Shown: positions 6,968 to 14,595, counted from the first letter of the stretch. The stretch: 52,916 nucleotides of DNA from Streptomyces sp. NRRL F-6492 (GCF_001280125.1 NZ_LGEG01000230.1:1-52916); one strand, 5' to 3'. The notes: generated by a model not told the origin, from the sequence alone. Program-made: numbers and translations.

Positions 6968-7996
6968 CTAGCTGAGGCCGAGTTCCCCGGCGAGGAGCCC
7001 GGCGACGAGGTCGTGGCCCTCGTCGGTGAAGTGGATGCGGTCGACGAAGAGCCAGTCGTCCTTGCCGATCGCGTCGGCGATGACCGGGTTGCTGTCGAGG
7101 TAGCGCACGCCCATCCGCTCGCAGCCGGCCTGGAGCGCCTTGGAGTACGTCTCCCGGGCGTCCATCGACGAGATGTCGCCGTAGACCGCGCCGAAGTTGG
7201 AGAGGGCGTCGAGCTCCTCGAAGATCAGCTTCTCCTGCGGGGCGGGCTCCTCGCGGACCCAGGTGGCCAGCGGCTGGAGCACGAAGGTCAGCTTCGCGCC
7301 CATGCCCTCGGCCAGCAGCCGCCAGCCGTCCAGGTGGCGCAGCGTCGTCTCGGAGCCGATGTCGATCTGCTCCGAGAGGTCCGGGACCCGGGTGTCGACG
7401 GGCTCGGGGGCCGGCTGACGGCGGCCGCCGAACAGGCCGCGTCCGGTGGACGCCTTGCGGTTGCGGGTGCGCAGCTCCTCCATCTGCCCGTAGAAGTCGT
7501 TGCAGTTGAAGAACGCGCCGCTGTCGCCGCGCACGGAGGAGGGCAGCCGGCTCAGGCCGAGGTCGTTGAAGCCGGAGAAGAGGACGATCTCGTCGACCTT
7601 GGGAAGCAGGTGCCGGTAGAGGGTGAAGAGGAGCAGTTCCTGGGTGGAGTTGTGGCTGCGGCCGGCGAAGTTGAGCCACGGCAGGGACGGGGCGTGCTCG
7701 CTCCACAGCCGCGAGGGCAGGGTGTGCCGGTCGGCGCTGGCGCCGATGCCGAACGAGGTGGAGCTGCCGGCGAACAGCCGGACCGGCCCTTCGGGGAGCG
7801 GCCCGCCGACCGAGGCGGTCCGCCCGTCCGGACCGTGGGAGACGCGGAAGCCGAGCCGGTCCGTGTTGACGACGTCGGAGCGGTGGCCGGCGGCGTGGAA
7901 GTACATGAGGTACGGCATCCAGCGGATGTCGCCGCGGTCGTCGAACTTCTCGGAGTACTGCAGCATCTGCGGGGTGAGGGCGGCGCGATGGGACAT
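6968..7996 (-). CDS. SGNH/GDSL-like hydrolase, cytoplasmic
   Basis: 342 aa with no signal peptide. SGNH blocks are recognisable: RLFAGSSTSFGIGAS (Ser79 as probable nucleophile), NFAGRSHNS (Gly112), LFSGFNDLG (Asn144) and VDRIHFTDEGH (Asp319/His322). Members hydrolyse or transfer acyl or carbamoyl esters. The open frame continues to 8083, but the ATG at 7996 is chosen because AAGGAG precedes it and the upstream codons are encoded by the 23-bp repeat region. SGNH proteins recur beside NodU-type carbamoyltransferases and SxtJ proteins in many bacteria, so it is likely part of the same pathway. Esterase or acyltransferase activity on an intermediate is inference. Confidence 0.82.
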   Translation of the reverse strand: MSHRAALTPQMLQYSEKFDDRGDIRWMPYLMYFHAAGHRSDVVNTDRLGFRVSHGPDGRTASVGGPLPEGPVRLFAGSSTSFGIGASADRHTLPSRLWSEHAPSLPWLNFAGRSHNSTQELLLFTLYRHLLPKVDEIVLFSGFNDLGLSRLPSSVRGDSGAFFNCNDFYGQMEELRTRNRKASTGRGLFGGRRQPAPEPVDTRVPDLSEQIDIGSETTLRHLDGWRLLAEGMGAKLTFVLQPLATWVREEPAPQEKLIFEELDALSNFGAVYGDISSMDARETYSKALQAGCERMGVRYLDSNPVIADAIGKDDWLFVDRIHFTDEGHDLVAGLLAGELGLS

Positions 7997-8064
7997 GTGC
8001 GGGGTGCTCCTTGCGGGTGCGGTGCGGGCGGCGGATCGGCGTGTTCGGGTGCCTGGGGACCGGC

Positions 8065-8227
8065 TTGTTCGGGTCTCGCGCATCGGCGGGCTCGGGTCTC
8101 GCGCATCGGCGGGTTCGGGTCCCGCGCATCGGCGGGTTCGGGTCCCGCGCGTGGGCGGGTTCGGGTCCCGCGCGTGGGCGGGTTCGGGTCCCGCGCGTGG
8201 GCGGGTTCGGGTCCCGCGCGTGGGTGA
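8065..8227. repeat. 23-bp tandem repeat array, seven units
   Basis: Copies start with period exactly 23 bp (ttcggg or ctcggg at 8068, 8091, 8114, 8137, 8160, 8183, 8206). The unit is about gttcgggtcccgcgcgtggg plus cgg; the copies nearest the PLP gene (the last four or five) are identical or nearly so and the SGNH-proximal ones carry catcggcgg variants. A degenerate partial copy starts near 8043. Each unit includes the small inverted repeat cgggtcccg. It fills most of the gap between the SGNH and PLP genes. There are no spacers, so it is not a CRISPR. Confidence 0.9.
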
Positions 8228-8236
8228 CGGGGAGGA

Positions 8237-9412
8237 TCAGTCCAGCGCCTGGGCGAAGTCCGCCTTCAGGTCGTCGAGGTGTTCGAGGCCGACGGCGATG
8301 CGGACCGTCCCCTCCGTGATCCCGATGGCGCGCAGGCCCTCGGCGTCCATCGAGCGGTGGGAGGTGGCGGAGGGCTGCTGCACGAGGGTCTTGAAGCCGC
8401 CGAGGGAGACGGCGCGGTCGGCGACCCGCAGCCGCCGGGTGAACTCGACGGTCTCCTTGCGCCCGCCCTCGACGTCGATGGCCAGGACGCCGCCGTACCC
8501 GTCGGGCAGCAGGCGCCGGGCCAGCTCGTGGCCGGGGTGGTCGGGGAGTCCGGGCCAGTGGACCTTGGCGACCCTGGGGTGGCCGGACAGGAACGTGGCG
8601 AGGCCGTCGGCGTTCTCGTGGTGGCGGCGCATGCGCAGCCCCAGGGTGGCGAGTCCGCGCAGGGTCAGCCAGGCGGCGAACGGGTCGGCGATGGTGCCGG
8701 TCTCCAGCGAGCGGGACCACACCTCGCGGTGCAGCGCGGCGTCGGCGAAGGAGGCGATGCCGCCGAGGACGTCGCAGTGGCCGGAGAGGAACTTGGTGGA
8801 GGAGTGCACCACCACGTCGGCCCCGAGGGAGATCGGCCGGCAGCCGATCGGGGAGGCGAAGGTGTTGTCGACGACGCAGGTCAGCCCGGCGGCCCGGCCG
8901 GCGGCGAAGAAGGCGGGCAGGTCGGTGACCTGGGCGGTGGGGTTGGAGAGGGTCTCCAGGTAGAGGACCTTGGTGGTCGGCCGCAGGGCCTCGGTGACCT
9001 CGGCCGCGTCCCGCCCGTCGACGTAGGTGACGTCCACGCCGTAGCGTGCGGAGAGGTCGCGCAGCAGGGCGAACGTCCCGCCGTACAGGTGCTTCTGGAC
9101 GATGACGTGGTCGCCGCTGCCGAGCAGGGTGTGCAGCACCGTGTGGATCGCGCCCATGCCGCTGGAGGTGGCGAGGCTGGCGGCGGCGCCCTCCAGGGCG
9201 GAGACGGCGTTCTCCAGGGCGCGGACCGTGGGGTTGGAGTTGCGCAGGTAGGCGAACGACTCCGGGCTGTTGATGGCCTCGGCCAGGTCCTCGGGGTTGT
9301 CGTAGCCGAAGTTGGCGGTCTGGTAGAGCGGCGTGTTCAGCGGCCGGGCCCCACCCAGATCGGGAATCCCTACATGGATCGCCTGGGTCTCCGGATGCAG
9401 CTGTGTCGGCAC
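8237..9412 (-). CDS. Cys/Met-metabolism PLP-dependent enzyme (cystathionine gamma-synthase/lyase family)
   Basis: 391 aa, normal length. Fold-type I PLP enzyme acting on gamma-substituted amino acids (replacement or elimination). Key residues: PLP lysine Lys207 in VVHSSTKFLSGH, Asp182 in VVDNTFASP, the phosphate-binding SSGM at 83-86, YGGT at 110-113, and YLRNSNPT around Tyr55/Arg57. The C-terminus has SLGGFKTLVQQPSATSHRSM, typical of the family. GTG at 9412 follows GAGAGGAAC. It is the promoter-proximal gene of the minus-strand locus, and no sulphur-metabolism genes are adjacent, so a role in making an unusual amino acid is more likely than in routine methionine synthesis. HDO plus a family member of this type is also the pairing in the propargylglycine (bes) pathway. 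Confidence 0.88.
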   Translation of the reverse strand: MPTQLHPETQAIHVGIPDLGGARPLNTPLYQTANFGYDNPEDLAEAINSPESFAYLRNSNPTVRALENAVSALEGAAASLATSSGMGAIHTVLHTLLGSGDHVIVQKHLYGGTFALLRDLSARYGVDVTYVDGRDAAEVTEALRPTTKVLYLETLSNPTAQVTDLPAFFAAGRAAGLTCVVDNTFASPIGCRPISLGADVVVHSSTKFLSGHCDVLGGIASFADAALHREVWSRSLETGTIADPFAAWLTLRGLATLGLRMRRHHENADGLATFLSGHPRVAKVHWPGLPDHPGHELARRLLPDGYGGVLAIDVEGGRKETVEFTRRLRVADRAVSLGGFKTLVQQPSATSHRSMDAEGLRAIGITEGTVRIAVGLEHLDDLKADFAQALD

Positions 9413-9703
9413 GGTGTTCCTCTCGGGGTGTGGGGATTGCCCGGCGTACTCGGCGTACCGCGGCGGAACTCAGCTTCACGCGGTCCGGGCCGCCTGTCAC
9501 CGCTTGCCGGGTGCCACGAAGATGCATGGCACGGGTGTGCCAGAAAACGCCCCGGCGACCGGGAAAACCCCTCGTGGGAAAGGATGTCGCGGCAGTTTCG
9601 TGCGATGCACTTTCGTGCCGGTGGGGAAGCGTGGCGCGGCCCGGGGCGGCGCCGGAGGATGGGTGCCCGTCGCCCACGAACGCCGAGGAGAGGCAGTACG
9701 TCG
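9413..9703. promoter_or_regulatory. Divergent promoter region with GTGC-containing inverted repeats
   Basis: 291 bp between the PLP enzyme (minus) and the reductase (plus). It contains gtgcca-N10-tggcac (9511-9532), a second dyad gtgcgatgcac (9600-9610), and two direct copies of tttcgtgc (9596-9603 and 9611-9618) flanking it. These look like operator half-sites for a dimeric regulator. No -10/-35 pair is clear, and no regulator gene is encoded in the locus. Confidence 0.45.
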
Positions 9704-10672
9704 ATGAACACCGCAGAACCGGTGCGCGAGCTGACGGTCGTCCGCACGGAACCGGAGGCAGAGGGGGTCCTGGGGGTCACGCTGGCGGATCCGGGCGGCG
9801 GCCCGCTGCCGGAGTGGGCGCCGGGGGCGCACGTCGACGTCGAGCTGCCGTCGGGCCTCGTCCGCTCGTACTCGCTGTGCGGCCGGCCGGAGGACCGCGA
9901 CGCGTACCGGATCGCGGTGCTGCGCGTCGCGGACGGCCGGGGCGGGTCGGAGGAGCTGCACACGACGGGGCTGACCGGCCGCAGGCTGACGGTGCGCGGC
10001 CCGCGCAACCACTTCCCGCTGGTCCCGGCCTCCCGGTACGTGTTCGTGGCGGGCGGGATCGGCATCACGCCGGTCCTGCCGATGCTCCGCGAACTGTCGG
10101 GACGCCCGAATGCGCCGAGCTGGTCACTGCTCTACGGCGGCAGGTCCCTGGACACCATGGCCTTCCGGGCGGAGCTGTCCGCCCTGCGCGGCGGGGAGGT
10201 CGTCCTGTGGCCGCAGGACAGCCACGGCCTGCCGGACCTGGACCGGACGCTGACGGGACTGCCGGAGGGAACGGTGGTCTACTGCTGCGGCCCGGAGGGC
10301 CTGCTGGAGGCGGTACGGAGCCGCACCGAGCGCCTGCTGCCGCCGGGCTCCCTGCACCTGGAGCGCTTCCGCCCGCCGCCCCGGCCCGACGTCCCCCCGG
10401 CCGACGGAAGCTTCGAGGTGGAACTGCGCCGCACCGGGACGACCCTCCGCGTGCCGGCCGACCGGAGCCTCCTCGACGTGGTCCGCGAGACGGTGCCGGA
10501 GGTCCCGTACTCCTGCGAGCAGGGCATCTGCGGCACCTGCGAGACGAAGGTCCTCGCGGGCACCCCGGACCACCGGGACACGCTCCTCACGGACGAGGAA
10601 CGCGAGACGGGAACGACGATGATGATCTGCGTGGGCCGCTCCAGAAGCGCCCGCCTGACGCTGGACCTGTAG
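9704..10672 (+). CDS. Phthalate-dioxygenase-type reductase (flavin, NAD, 2Fe-2S)
   Basis: 322 aa with the domain order of the PDR/vanillate demethylase reductase family: flavin-binding barrel (about 5-105, RSYSL at 54-58), NAD-binding domain (about 110-215, GGIGITP at 117-123, CCGPEGL) and a C-terminal plant-type ferredoxin with Cys271, Cys276, Cys279 and Cys309 (CEQGICGTC, ICVG). It carries electrons from NAD(P)H through FMN to a [2Fe-2S] centre and on to an oxygenase. ATG at 9704 with gaggagagg. It is divergent from the PLP-HDO-carbamoyltransferase genes. The usual Rieske oxygenase partner is absent, so the HDO is the only obvious acceptor in the window; that pairing is inference. Confidence 0.9.
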   Translation: MNTAEPVRELTVVRTEPEAEGVLGVTLADPGGGPLPEWAPGAHVDVELPSGLVRSYSLCGRPEDRDAYRIAVLRVADGRGGSEELHTTGLTGRRLTVRGPRNHFPLVPASRYVFVAGGIGITPVLPMLRELSGRPNAPSWSLLYGGRSLDTMAFRAELSALRGGEVVLWPQDSHGLPDLDRTLTGLPEGTVVYCCGPEGLLEAVRSRTERLLPPGSLHLERFRPPPRPDVPPADGSFEVELRRTGTTLRVPADRSLLDVVRETVPEVPYSCEQGICGTCETKVLAGTPDHRDTLLTDEERETGTTMMICVGRSRSARLTLDL

Positions 10673-10777
10673 GAACGGGAACGGCCTGGCAGGCGCCTCC
10701 GGGGAGGCCGGCCCTCCCGGCACCCGCGGACCGGCCGCCGACGGAGCGTCCAGTCGCTCGCTTGGCACGATGTCCGG

Positions 10778-11329
10778 GTGTTCGACTTCGACATCGAGAC
10801 CTACGCCCCCGAGTGGCTGTGCGGCCGTGCCGCGATCACCGCCGGCCACGGCGACCGTCTGCGCGCGCTCGTGGGGAGGACGCTGACACGGGCCTGGCTG
10901 CTGTGGGACGTCGCGGACGACACGTGGTTCGCCGACGGTCCCGTTCTGCTCGACTTCGGCGGGGAGCAGGCCGAGATCCAGCACCGGAAGTTCGACGACC
11001 TCGCGGTGAGCTGGAACTCCCTGGCTCCCCGCGGGTCCGCCCACTGGCCGGGGTTCGACCTGCGCCGGCGCCACGACGCGGTGCCGGCCCCGGCCTCGCT
11101 CCAGGGCCGGGTGCTCCGGGACGTCGAGCTCCTGGAGTGGCGCGGCGACGACGCGGCCCGGGGGATGGTGGCCATCGGATTCGTCTTCCCGCACGGCCGG
11201 GTCACCGTCTTCAACGCGCTCGACGAGAACGGCCTGGGCTTCACGGCACCCGAGCCCTCCTACGAGCACCACTCCCTGGGACAGCCGGCCCCGGCAGCGA
11301 TGACCGAGCGCGAGGAGGGAGCCGCATGA
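10778..11329 (+). CDS. Hypothetical protein
   Basis: 183 aa soluble protein, no family recognised. It starts MFDFDIETYAPEWLCGRAAI, is rich in Trp and acidic residues (WLLWDVADDTWF), and has no membrane segment or signal peptide. GTG start at 10778; the stop overlaps the next ATG (ATGA at 11326-11329), so it is read into the damaged recombinase gene. That overlap may be accidental, since the recombinase has lost its natural 5' end. It sits at the junction of the accessory locus and mobile-element remnants, 105 bp after the reductase; codon use looks like its neighbours. Confidence 0.7.
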   Translation: MFDFDIETYAPEWLCGRAAITAGHGDRLRALVGRTLTRAWLLWDVADDTWFADGPVLLDFGGEQAEIQHRKFDDLAVSWNSLAPRGSAHWPGFDLRRRHDAVPAPASLQGRVLRDVELLEWRGDDAARGMVAIGFVFPHGRVTVFNALDENGLGFTAPEPSYEHHSLGQPAPAAMTEREEGAA

Positions 11330-12130
11330 ACGTCCACGACGTCCCGCGGCACCCGGCACCCGGCACCCGGCACCCGGACGAGCACGTCCGCTTCGCCGCC
11401 TGCCTCGACGGGCTGAGGCACGTCGCCGACCCGCACGAGTACGAGGGGCGCCCCGAGGCGAGGCCGTTCACCCGCGAGGAGATCCAACGCTTCCTCGACT
11501 ACGCCGACGACCAGGTCGATCGAGCGGTACGGGCCAAGCGCAAGGGAGCCCTCGCCGCCTACCGCGATGCCACCCTCTTCAAGGTCATCTATGGGTGGGG
11601 TCTGCGCCGGACGGAGACATCGAAGCTGGATGTCGTCGACTTCGGGCGGAACGCGAAGGCACCGCAGTTCGGCCGGTACGGCACCCTCAACGTCCGCTAC
11701 GGCAAAGCGAAGAAGGGGCAGCCACCGCGCCGTCGGAACGTGCTGTCAGTGATGGACTGGGCGGTGGACGCGGTCACCGATTACGTGGAGAACGTACGGC
11801 CGCGGTTCGGCTGCGAGGATCACCCCGCCTTGTGGGTGACCGAGCGGGGCGGCCGGGTCAAGCCTGCGGAGATCAACGCCCGGGTTCGTCGCCTACCGCG
11901 ACGCGCTGAAGCTCCCGAAGGCGCTGACCGTCCACTCCGCTCGCCACTCCTACGTCACCCACCTCACGGAGGACGGGGTTGACCGCCGGTTTCTCCAGCA
12001 GCAAGTCGGTCACGAGAATGACAGCTCCACCGCCATTTACACCCACGTCAGCGACGACTTCATGAACACCATGCTCCACAGGGCACTTGCGCCCGCGCTC
12101 GCCCCGTTCCCCGCAAACAAGGGCCGCTGA
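11326..12130 (+). pseudogene. Tyrosine recombinase/integrase, truncated at the N-terminus and frameshifted
   Basis: The first frame (11326 to about 11882) reads a recombinase catalytic-domain start, RPFTREEIQRFLDYADDQVD and IYGWGLRRTETSKLDVVDFG (the first catalytic Arg lies in LRRTE), up to VKPAEINAR. Homology then continues one frame over: AYRDALKLPKALTVHSARHS (HxxR), QQQVGHEN and TAIYTHVS (the Tyr nucleophile), ending at the TGA at 12128-12130. The shift is near 11880-11886. The N-terminal DNA-binding (SAM-like) domain is missing; only about 40 unrelated residues precede, partly encoded by a cacccgg repeat. Unless the shift is a sequencing error, the enzyme is dead, and the missing N-terminus makes activity unlikely anyway. 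Confidence 0.85.
11345..11375. repeat. 7-bp simple repeat (cacccgg) inside the recombinase remnant
   Basis: Four consecutive cggcacc/cacccgg units encode the low-complexity HPAPGTRHP segment of the truncated recombinase. The same 7-mer, in the opposite orientation, forms part of the array at 20565-20680. Confidence 0.7.
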
Positions 12131-12288
12131 TGGCCGCGAAGCTCGACTACCACTGGCACTTGCGCAAGATCATGGCCGACCGAGGGCTCTTCTCCACCAC
12201 CGACCTCATCCCCCTACTGGACAAACGGGGCATCACCCTGTCGTCCAGCCAGGTCTACCGGCTCGTTGTCGAGCGCCCCGAGCGGCCA
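12130..12288 (+). pseudogene. HTH (XRE-like) regulator, N-terminal fragment
   Basis: The ATG at 12130 overlaps the recombinase TGA (TGATG). The first about 52 codons read MAAKLDYHWHLRKIMADRGL, then STTDLIPLLDKRGITLSSSQ and VYRLVVERPER, a helix-turn-helix of the type that follows tyrosine recombinase genes in actinomycete mobile elements. After ERPER the frame runs into low-complexity Pro/Asp-rich sequence to a stop at 12639, while a different frame picks up a recombinase tail. The rest of the regulator is therefore deleted. Confidence 0.7.
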
Positions 12289-12520
12289 GCTGACCCAGCG
12301 CCTGAACCAGCTCGGGATCCGGCCCCACCAGGCCCGCAGCACCGCGCTCTTCCAGATCGCCACCGAGATCCCCGCCGCGATCCTCGCCCGCACCCTCGGC
12401 ATCCACACCGACGTCGCCGTCGCCTGGCAACGACTCTCCGCCGGCGACTGGGCAACCTACGCCGCCGAAGTCAGCAAGCGGCCGATGAGGACAGATCGGT
12501 CCCCAGCATCGAATACATGA
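12266..12520 (+). pseudogene. C-terminal remnant of a second recombinase-like protein
   Basis: In the frame starting at 12266 the sequence reads QLTQRLNQLGIRPHQARSTA, FQIATEIPAAILARTLGIH and WQRLSAGDWATYAAEVSKR, a tail I associate with large actinomycete site-specific recombinases of multi-gene elements. It has no start of its own and joins the truncated HTH gene at a deletion point near 12285. The 3' end overlaps the GNAT gene on the other strand. It marks a decayed mobile element. Confidence 0.6.
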
Positions 12521-13040
12521 TCATGTCCCGACGCTTTTCACCTACCTGCTGCCAGCTGCGAAGCAGCCCCTCACGCTGGAAGCCCACGCGCTCAGCCGTC
12601 CGCTGCGAGGCGGCATTCCACGGCTCGACATATAGCTGAAGACGAGGAATCTGCAGGTCACCGAGGGCCCAGGCGGTGACCGCTCGAAGGGCTTCCGCGG
12701 CAACCCCCTGGCCACGAGCCGAGCCGACCACCCAATAGCCCAGCGACGCGCGGCCCTCGTTCAACTCTCTCAGCCACAAGCCGACCGTCCCGACCGATCG
12801 GCCGTCCGCAACCCGCACGATGACGAACGGATACCCACTGCCAGTGGACGCCCGCTCCCACTGCCGCTGGACGAAGGCTTCGCCCGCTTCCTGCGAGTAC
12901 ACCGACGGAACGGTCGTGATCAGCGGGATGTAGTCGTCGCTCGACGCCTCCCGGACGAGAGGCAGATCACCAAACTCCCAGGAGCGGAGTACGAAACTGT
13001 CGCCTGCAACCAGGCGCGGGACGTCCAAAGGGGCAACCAT
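12471..13040 (-). CDS. GNAT N-acetyltransferase, RimJ/RimL type
   Basis: 189 aa single GNAT domain: N-terminal RLVAGDSFVLRSWEFGDLPL, the acetyl-CoA-binding loop in VVGSARGQGVAAEALRAV, and the C-terminal LQLYVEPWNAASQRTAERVG followed by GFQREG, typical of the RimJ/RimL-like acetyltransferase_3 group. It transfers acetyl from acetyl-CoA to an amine of a protein or small molecule; the substrate cannot be told. The ATG at 13040 is preferred over the GTG six bases upstream because of AGGA spacing. Its 3' end overlaps the recombinase remnant on the opposite strand, so it probably arrived with, or next to, the mobile element. Confidence 0.85.
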   Translation of the reverse strand: MVAPLDVPRLVAGDSFVLRSWEFGDLPLVREASSDDYIPLITTVPSVYSQEAGEAFVQRQWERASTGSGYPFVIVRVADGRSVGTVGLWLRELNEGRASLGYWVVGSARGQGVAAEALRAVTAWALGDLQIPRLQLYVEPWNAASQRTAERVGFQREGLLRSWQQVGEKRRDMIMYSMLGTDLSSSAAC

Positions 13041-13090
13041 GATCACATCCTGCCGAGGCCCCCGCCGGGACGCACTCCCATTTCACCGCC

Positions 13091-13237
13091 GTGACCAAGG
13101 CATTCGGACAGTTCCAATACCCGACGTCACCATTACCCCTGTGGCCCGACTCCGAGGAGCGGACCCGGGCCGCCGTCGACAAGGCGTACGCGGACCAGTC
13201 CGCCGATGCGCAGCCGCAGGTCGACGAAGCGGCGTAG
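13091..13237 (+). pseudogene. Possible 3' remnant of a deleted gene
   Basis: The plus-strand frame open after 13042 reads VTKAFGQFQYPTSPLPLWPD then SEERTRAAVDKAYADQSADA to a TAG at 13235-13237. Its composition (acidic/Ala helix, no repeats) looks like a genuine protein tail rather than random sequence, but there is no ribosome site and no recognised family. The rest of 13041-13345 holds only this and the terminator below. Confidence 0.3.
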
Positions 13238-13292
13238 CCGCTCCCCCGCGCGCTGACCGAAGTCAGCACGCTGCGGACTCTGTGCGGACCGC

Positions 13293-13334
13293 AAAGGCCG
13301 CCCAACCCGCTCCGTCGCAGGTCAGACGGCCTTT
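13293..13334 (-). terminator. Inverted repeat downstream of ychF
   Basis: aaaggccg (13293-13300) pairs with cggccttt (13327-13334), 26-nt loop, 12 bases past the ychF stop on the minus strand. Confidence 0.45.
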
Positions 13335-13345
13335 CGCCGAACGTA

Positions 13346-14434
13346 TTAGACGTTGAAGCGGAACTCCACCACGTCCCCGTCCTGCATCACGTACTCCTTG
13401 CCCTCCATGCGCGCCTTGCCCGCCGCGCGGGCGTCGGCGACCGAGCCCGTTTCGACGAGGTCGGCGAAGGAGATGACCTCGGCCTTGATGAAGCCCTTCT
13501 GGAAGTCGGTGTGGATGACGCCGGCCGCCTCGGGGGCCGTGGCGCCCTTCTTGATCGTCCAGGCGCGGGATTCCTTGGGGCCGGCCGTCAGGTAGGTCTG
13601 GAGGCCGAGGGTGTCGAAGCCGACGCGGGCGAGGGTGGCGAGGCCGGGCTCCTCGGCGCCGACGGACTGGAGGAGCTCCATGGCGTCCTCCTCGTCGAGC
13701 TCGGCGAGGTCCTGCTCCAGCTTGGCGTTGAGGAAGATCGCCTCCGCCGGGGCGACCAGGGCGCTCTGCTCGGCCTTGAAGGCGTCGTCCGTCAGCTCGT
13801 CCTCGTCCACGTTGAAGACGTAGAGGAACGGCTTCGCGGTGAGCAGGTGCAGGTCGTGGAGGAGCTCGGCCTTCTCCGAGCCCTGGACGATGCCCTGCGA
13901 GAAGAGGGTGTCGCCCTTCTCCAGGATCGCCTGCGCCGCCTCGACCGCGGCGACCTTCGGCGCCACGTCCTTCTTGATCCGGACCTCCTTCTGGAGGCGC
14001 GGCAGGACCTTCTCGATCGTCTGGAGGTCCGCGAGGATCAGCTCCGTGTTGATCGTCTCGATGTCGTCCTTCGGCGAGACCTTGCCGTCGACGTGGACGA
14101 CGTTCTCGTCCTTGAAGGCGCGGATGACCTGGCAGATCGCGTCCGACTCGCGGATGTTCGCCAGGAACTTGTTGCCCAGTCCCTCGCCCTCGCTCGCGCC
14201 GCGCACGATGCCCGCGATGTCGACGAAGTCGACCGTCGCCGGGAGCACGCGCTGCGAGCTGAAGATCTCCGCCAGCTTGGTCAGCCGGGCGTCGGGGACG
14301 CCGACGACGCCGACGTTGGGCTCGATCGTGGCGAACGGGTAGTTGGCCGCCAGCACGTCGTTCTTGGTCAGGGCGTTGAACAGGGTCGACTTGCCGACAT
14401 TCGGCAGACCGACGATTCCGATCGTGAGCGACAC
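13346..14434 (-). CDS. ychF: Redox-regulated ATPase YchF (Obg-family)
   Basis: 362 aa, standard size. An Obg-family P-loop ATPase that binds ribosomes and acts in translation and stress responses. Motifs: G1 GLPNVGKST at 8-16, switch region YPFATIEPNVG, G3 DIAG in DFVDIAGIVRGASEGEGLGN, a coiled-coil middle and the C-terminal TGS domain with TAGPKESRAWTIKKG, IHTDFQKGFIKAEVI and a final EFRFNV. GTG start at 14434. It is the first gene of the conserved core block bordering the mobile-element debris. Confidence 0.95.
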   Translation of the reverse strand: MSLTIGIVGLPNVGKSTLFNALTKNDVLAANYPFATIEPNVGVVGVPDARLTKLAEIFSSQRVLPATVDFVDIAGIVRGASEGEGLGNKFLANIRESDAICQVIRAFKDENVVHVDGKVSPKDDIETINTELILADLQTIEKVLPRLQKEVRIKKDVAPKVAAVEAAQAILEKGDTLFSQGIVQGSEKAELLHDLHLLTAKPFLYVFNVDEDELTDDAFKAEQSALVAPAEAIFLNAKLEQDLAELDEEDAMELLQSVGAEEPGLATLARVGFDTLGLQTYLTAGPKESRAWTIKKGATAPEAAGVIHTDFQKGFIKAEVISFADLVETGSVADARAAGKARMEGKEYVMQDGDVVEFRFNV

Positions 14435-14595
14435 GGTGGCGACTTCCTGAAGTGTGGATGGTGGGCCGATCCCCCAGTTTACGGGCGGGGCGAACCGGCC
14501 AGTGACGCCCGCCTTCGGTCGTTCTCGGGGGCAAGGTCACCCAAAGGGCGTGTCCCGGACCCGTTTCCCGCCCCCTTCCGACCTACGTTGGTCGG

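Noticed and set aside
8043..8227. CRISPR array at the 23-bp repeats
   Set aside because: Units are contiguous with no unique spacers, the period is 23 bp, and no cas genes are present.
11000..13345. tRNA-linked attachment site for the integrase
   Set aside because: No tRNA gene or 3' tRNA fragment and no convincing flanking direct repeats could be seen.
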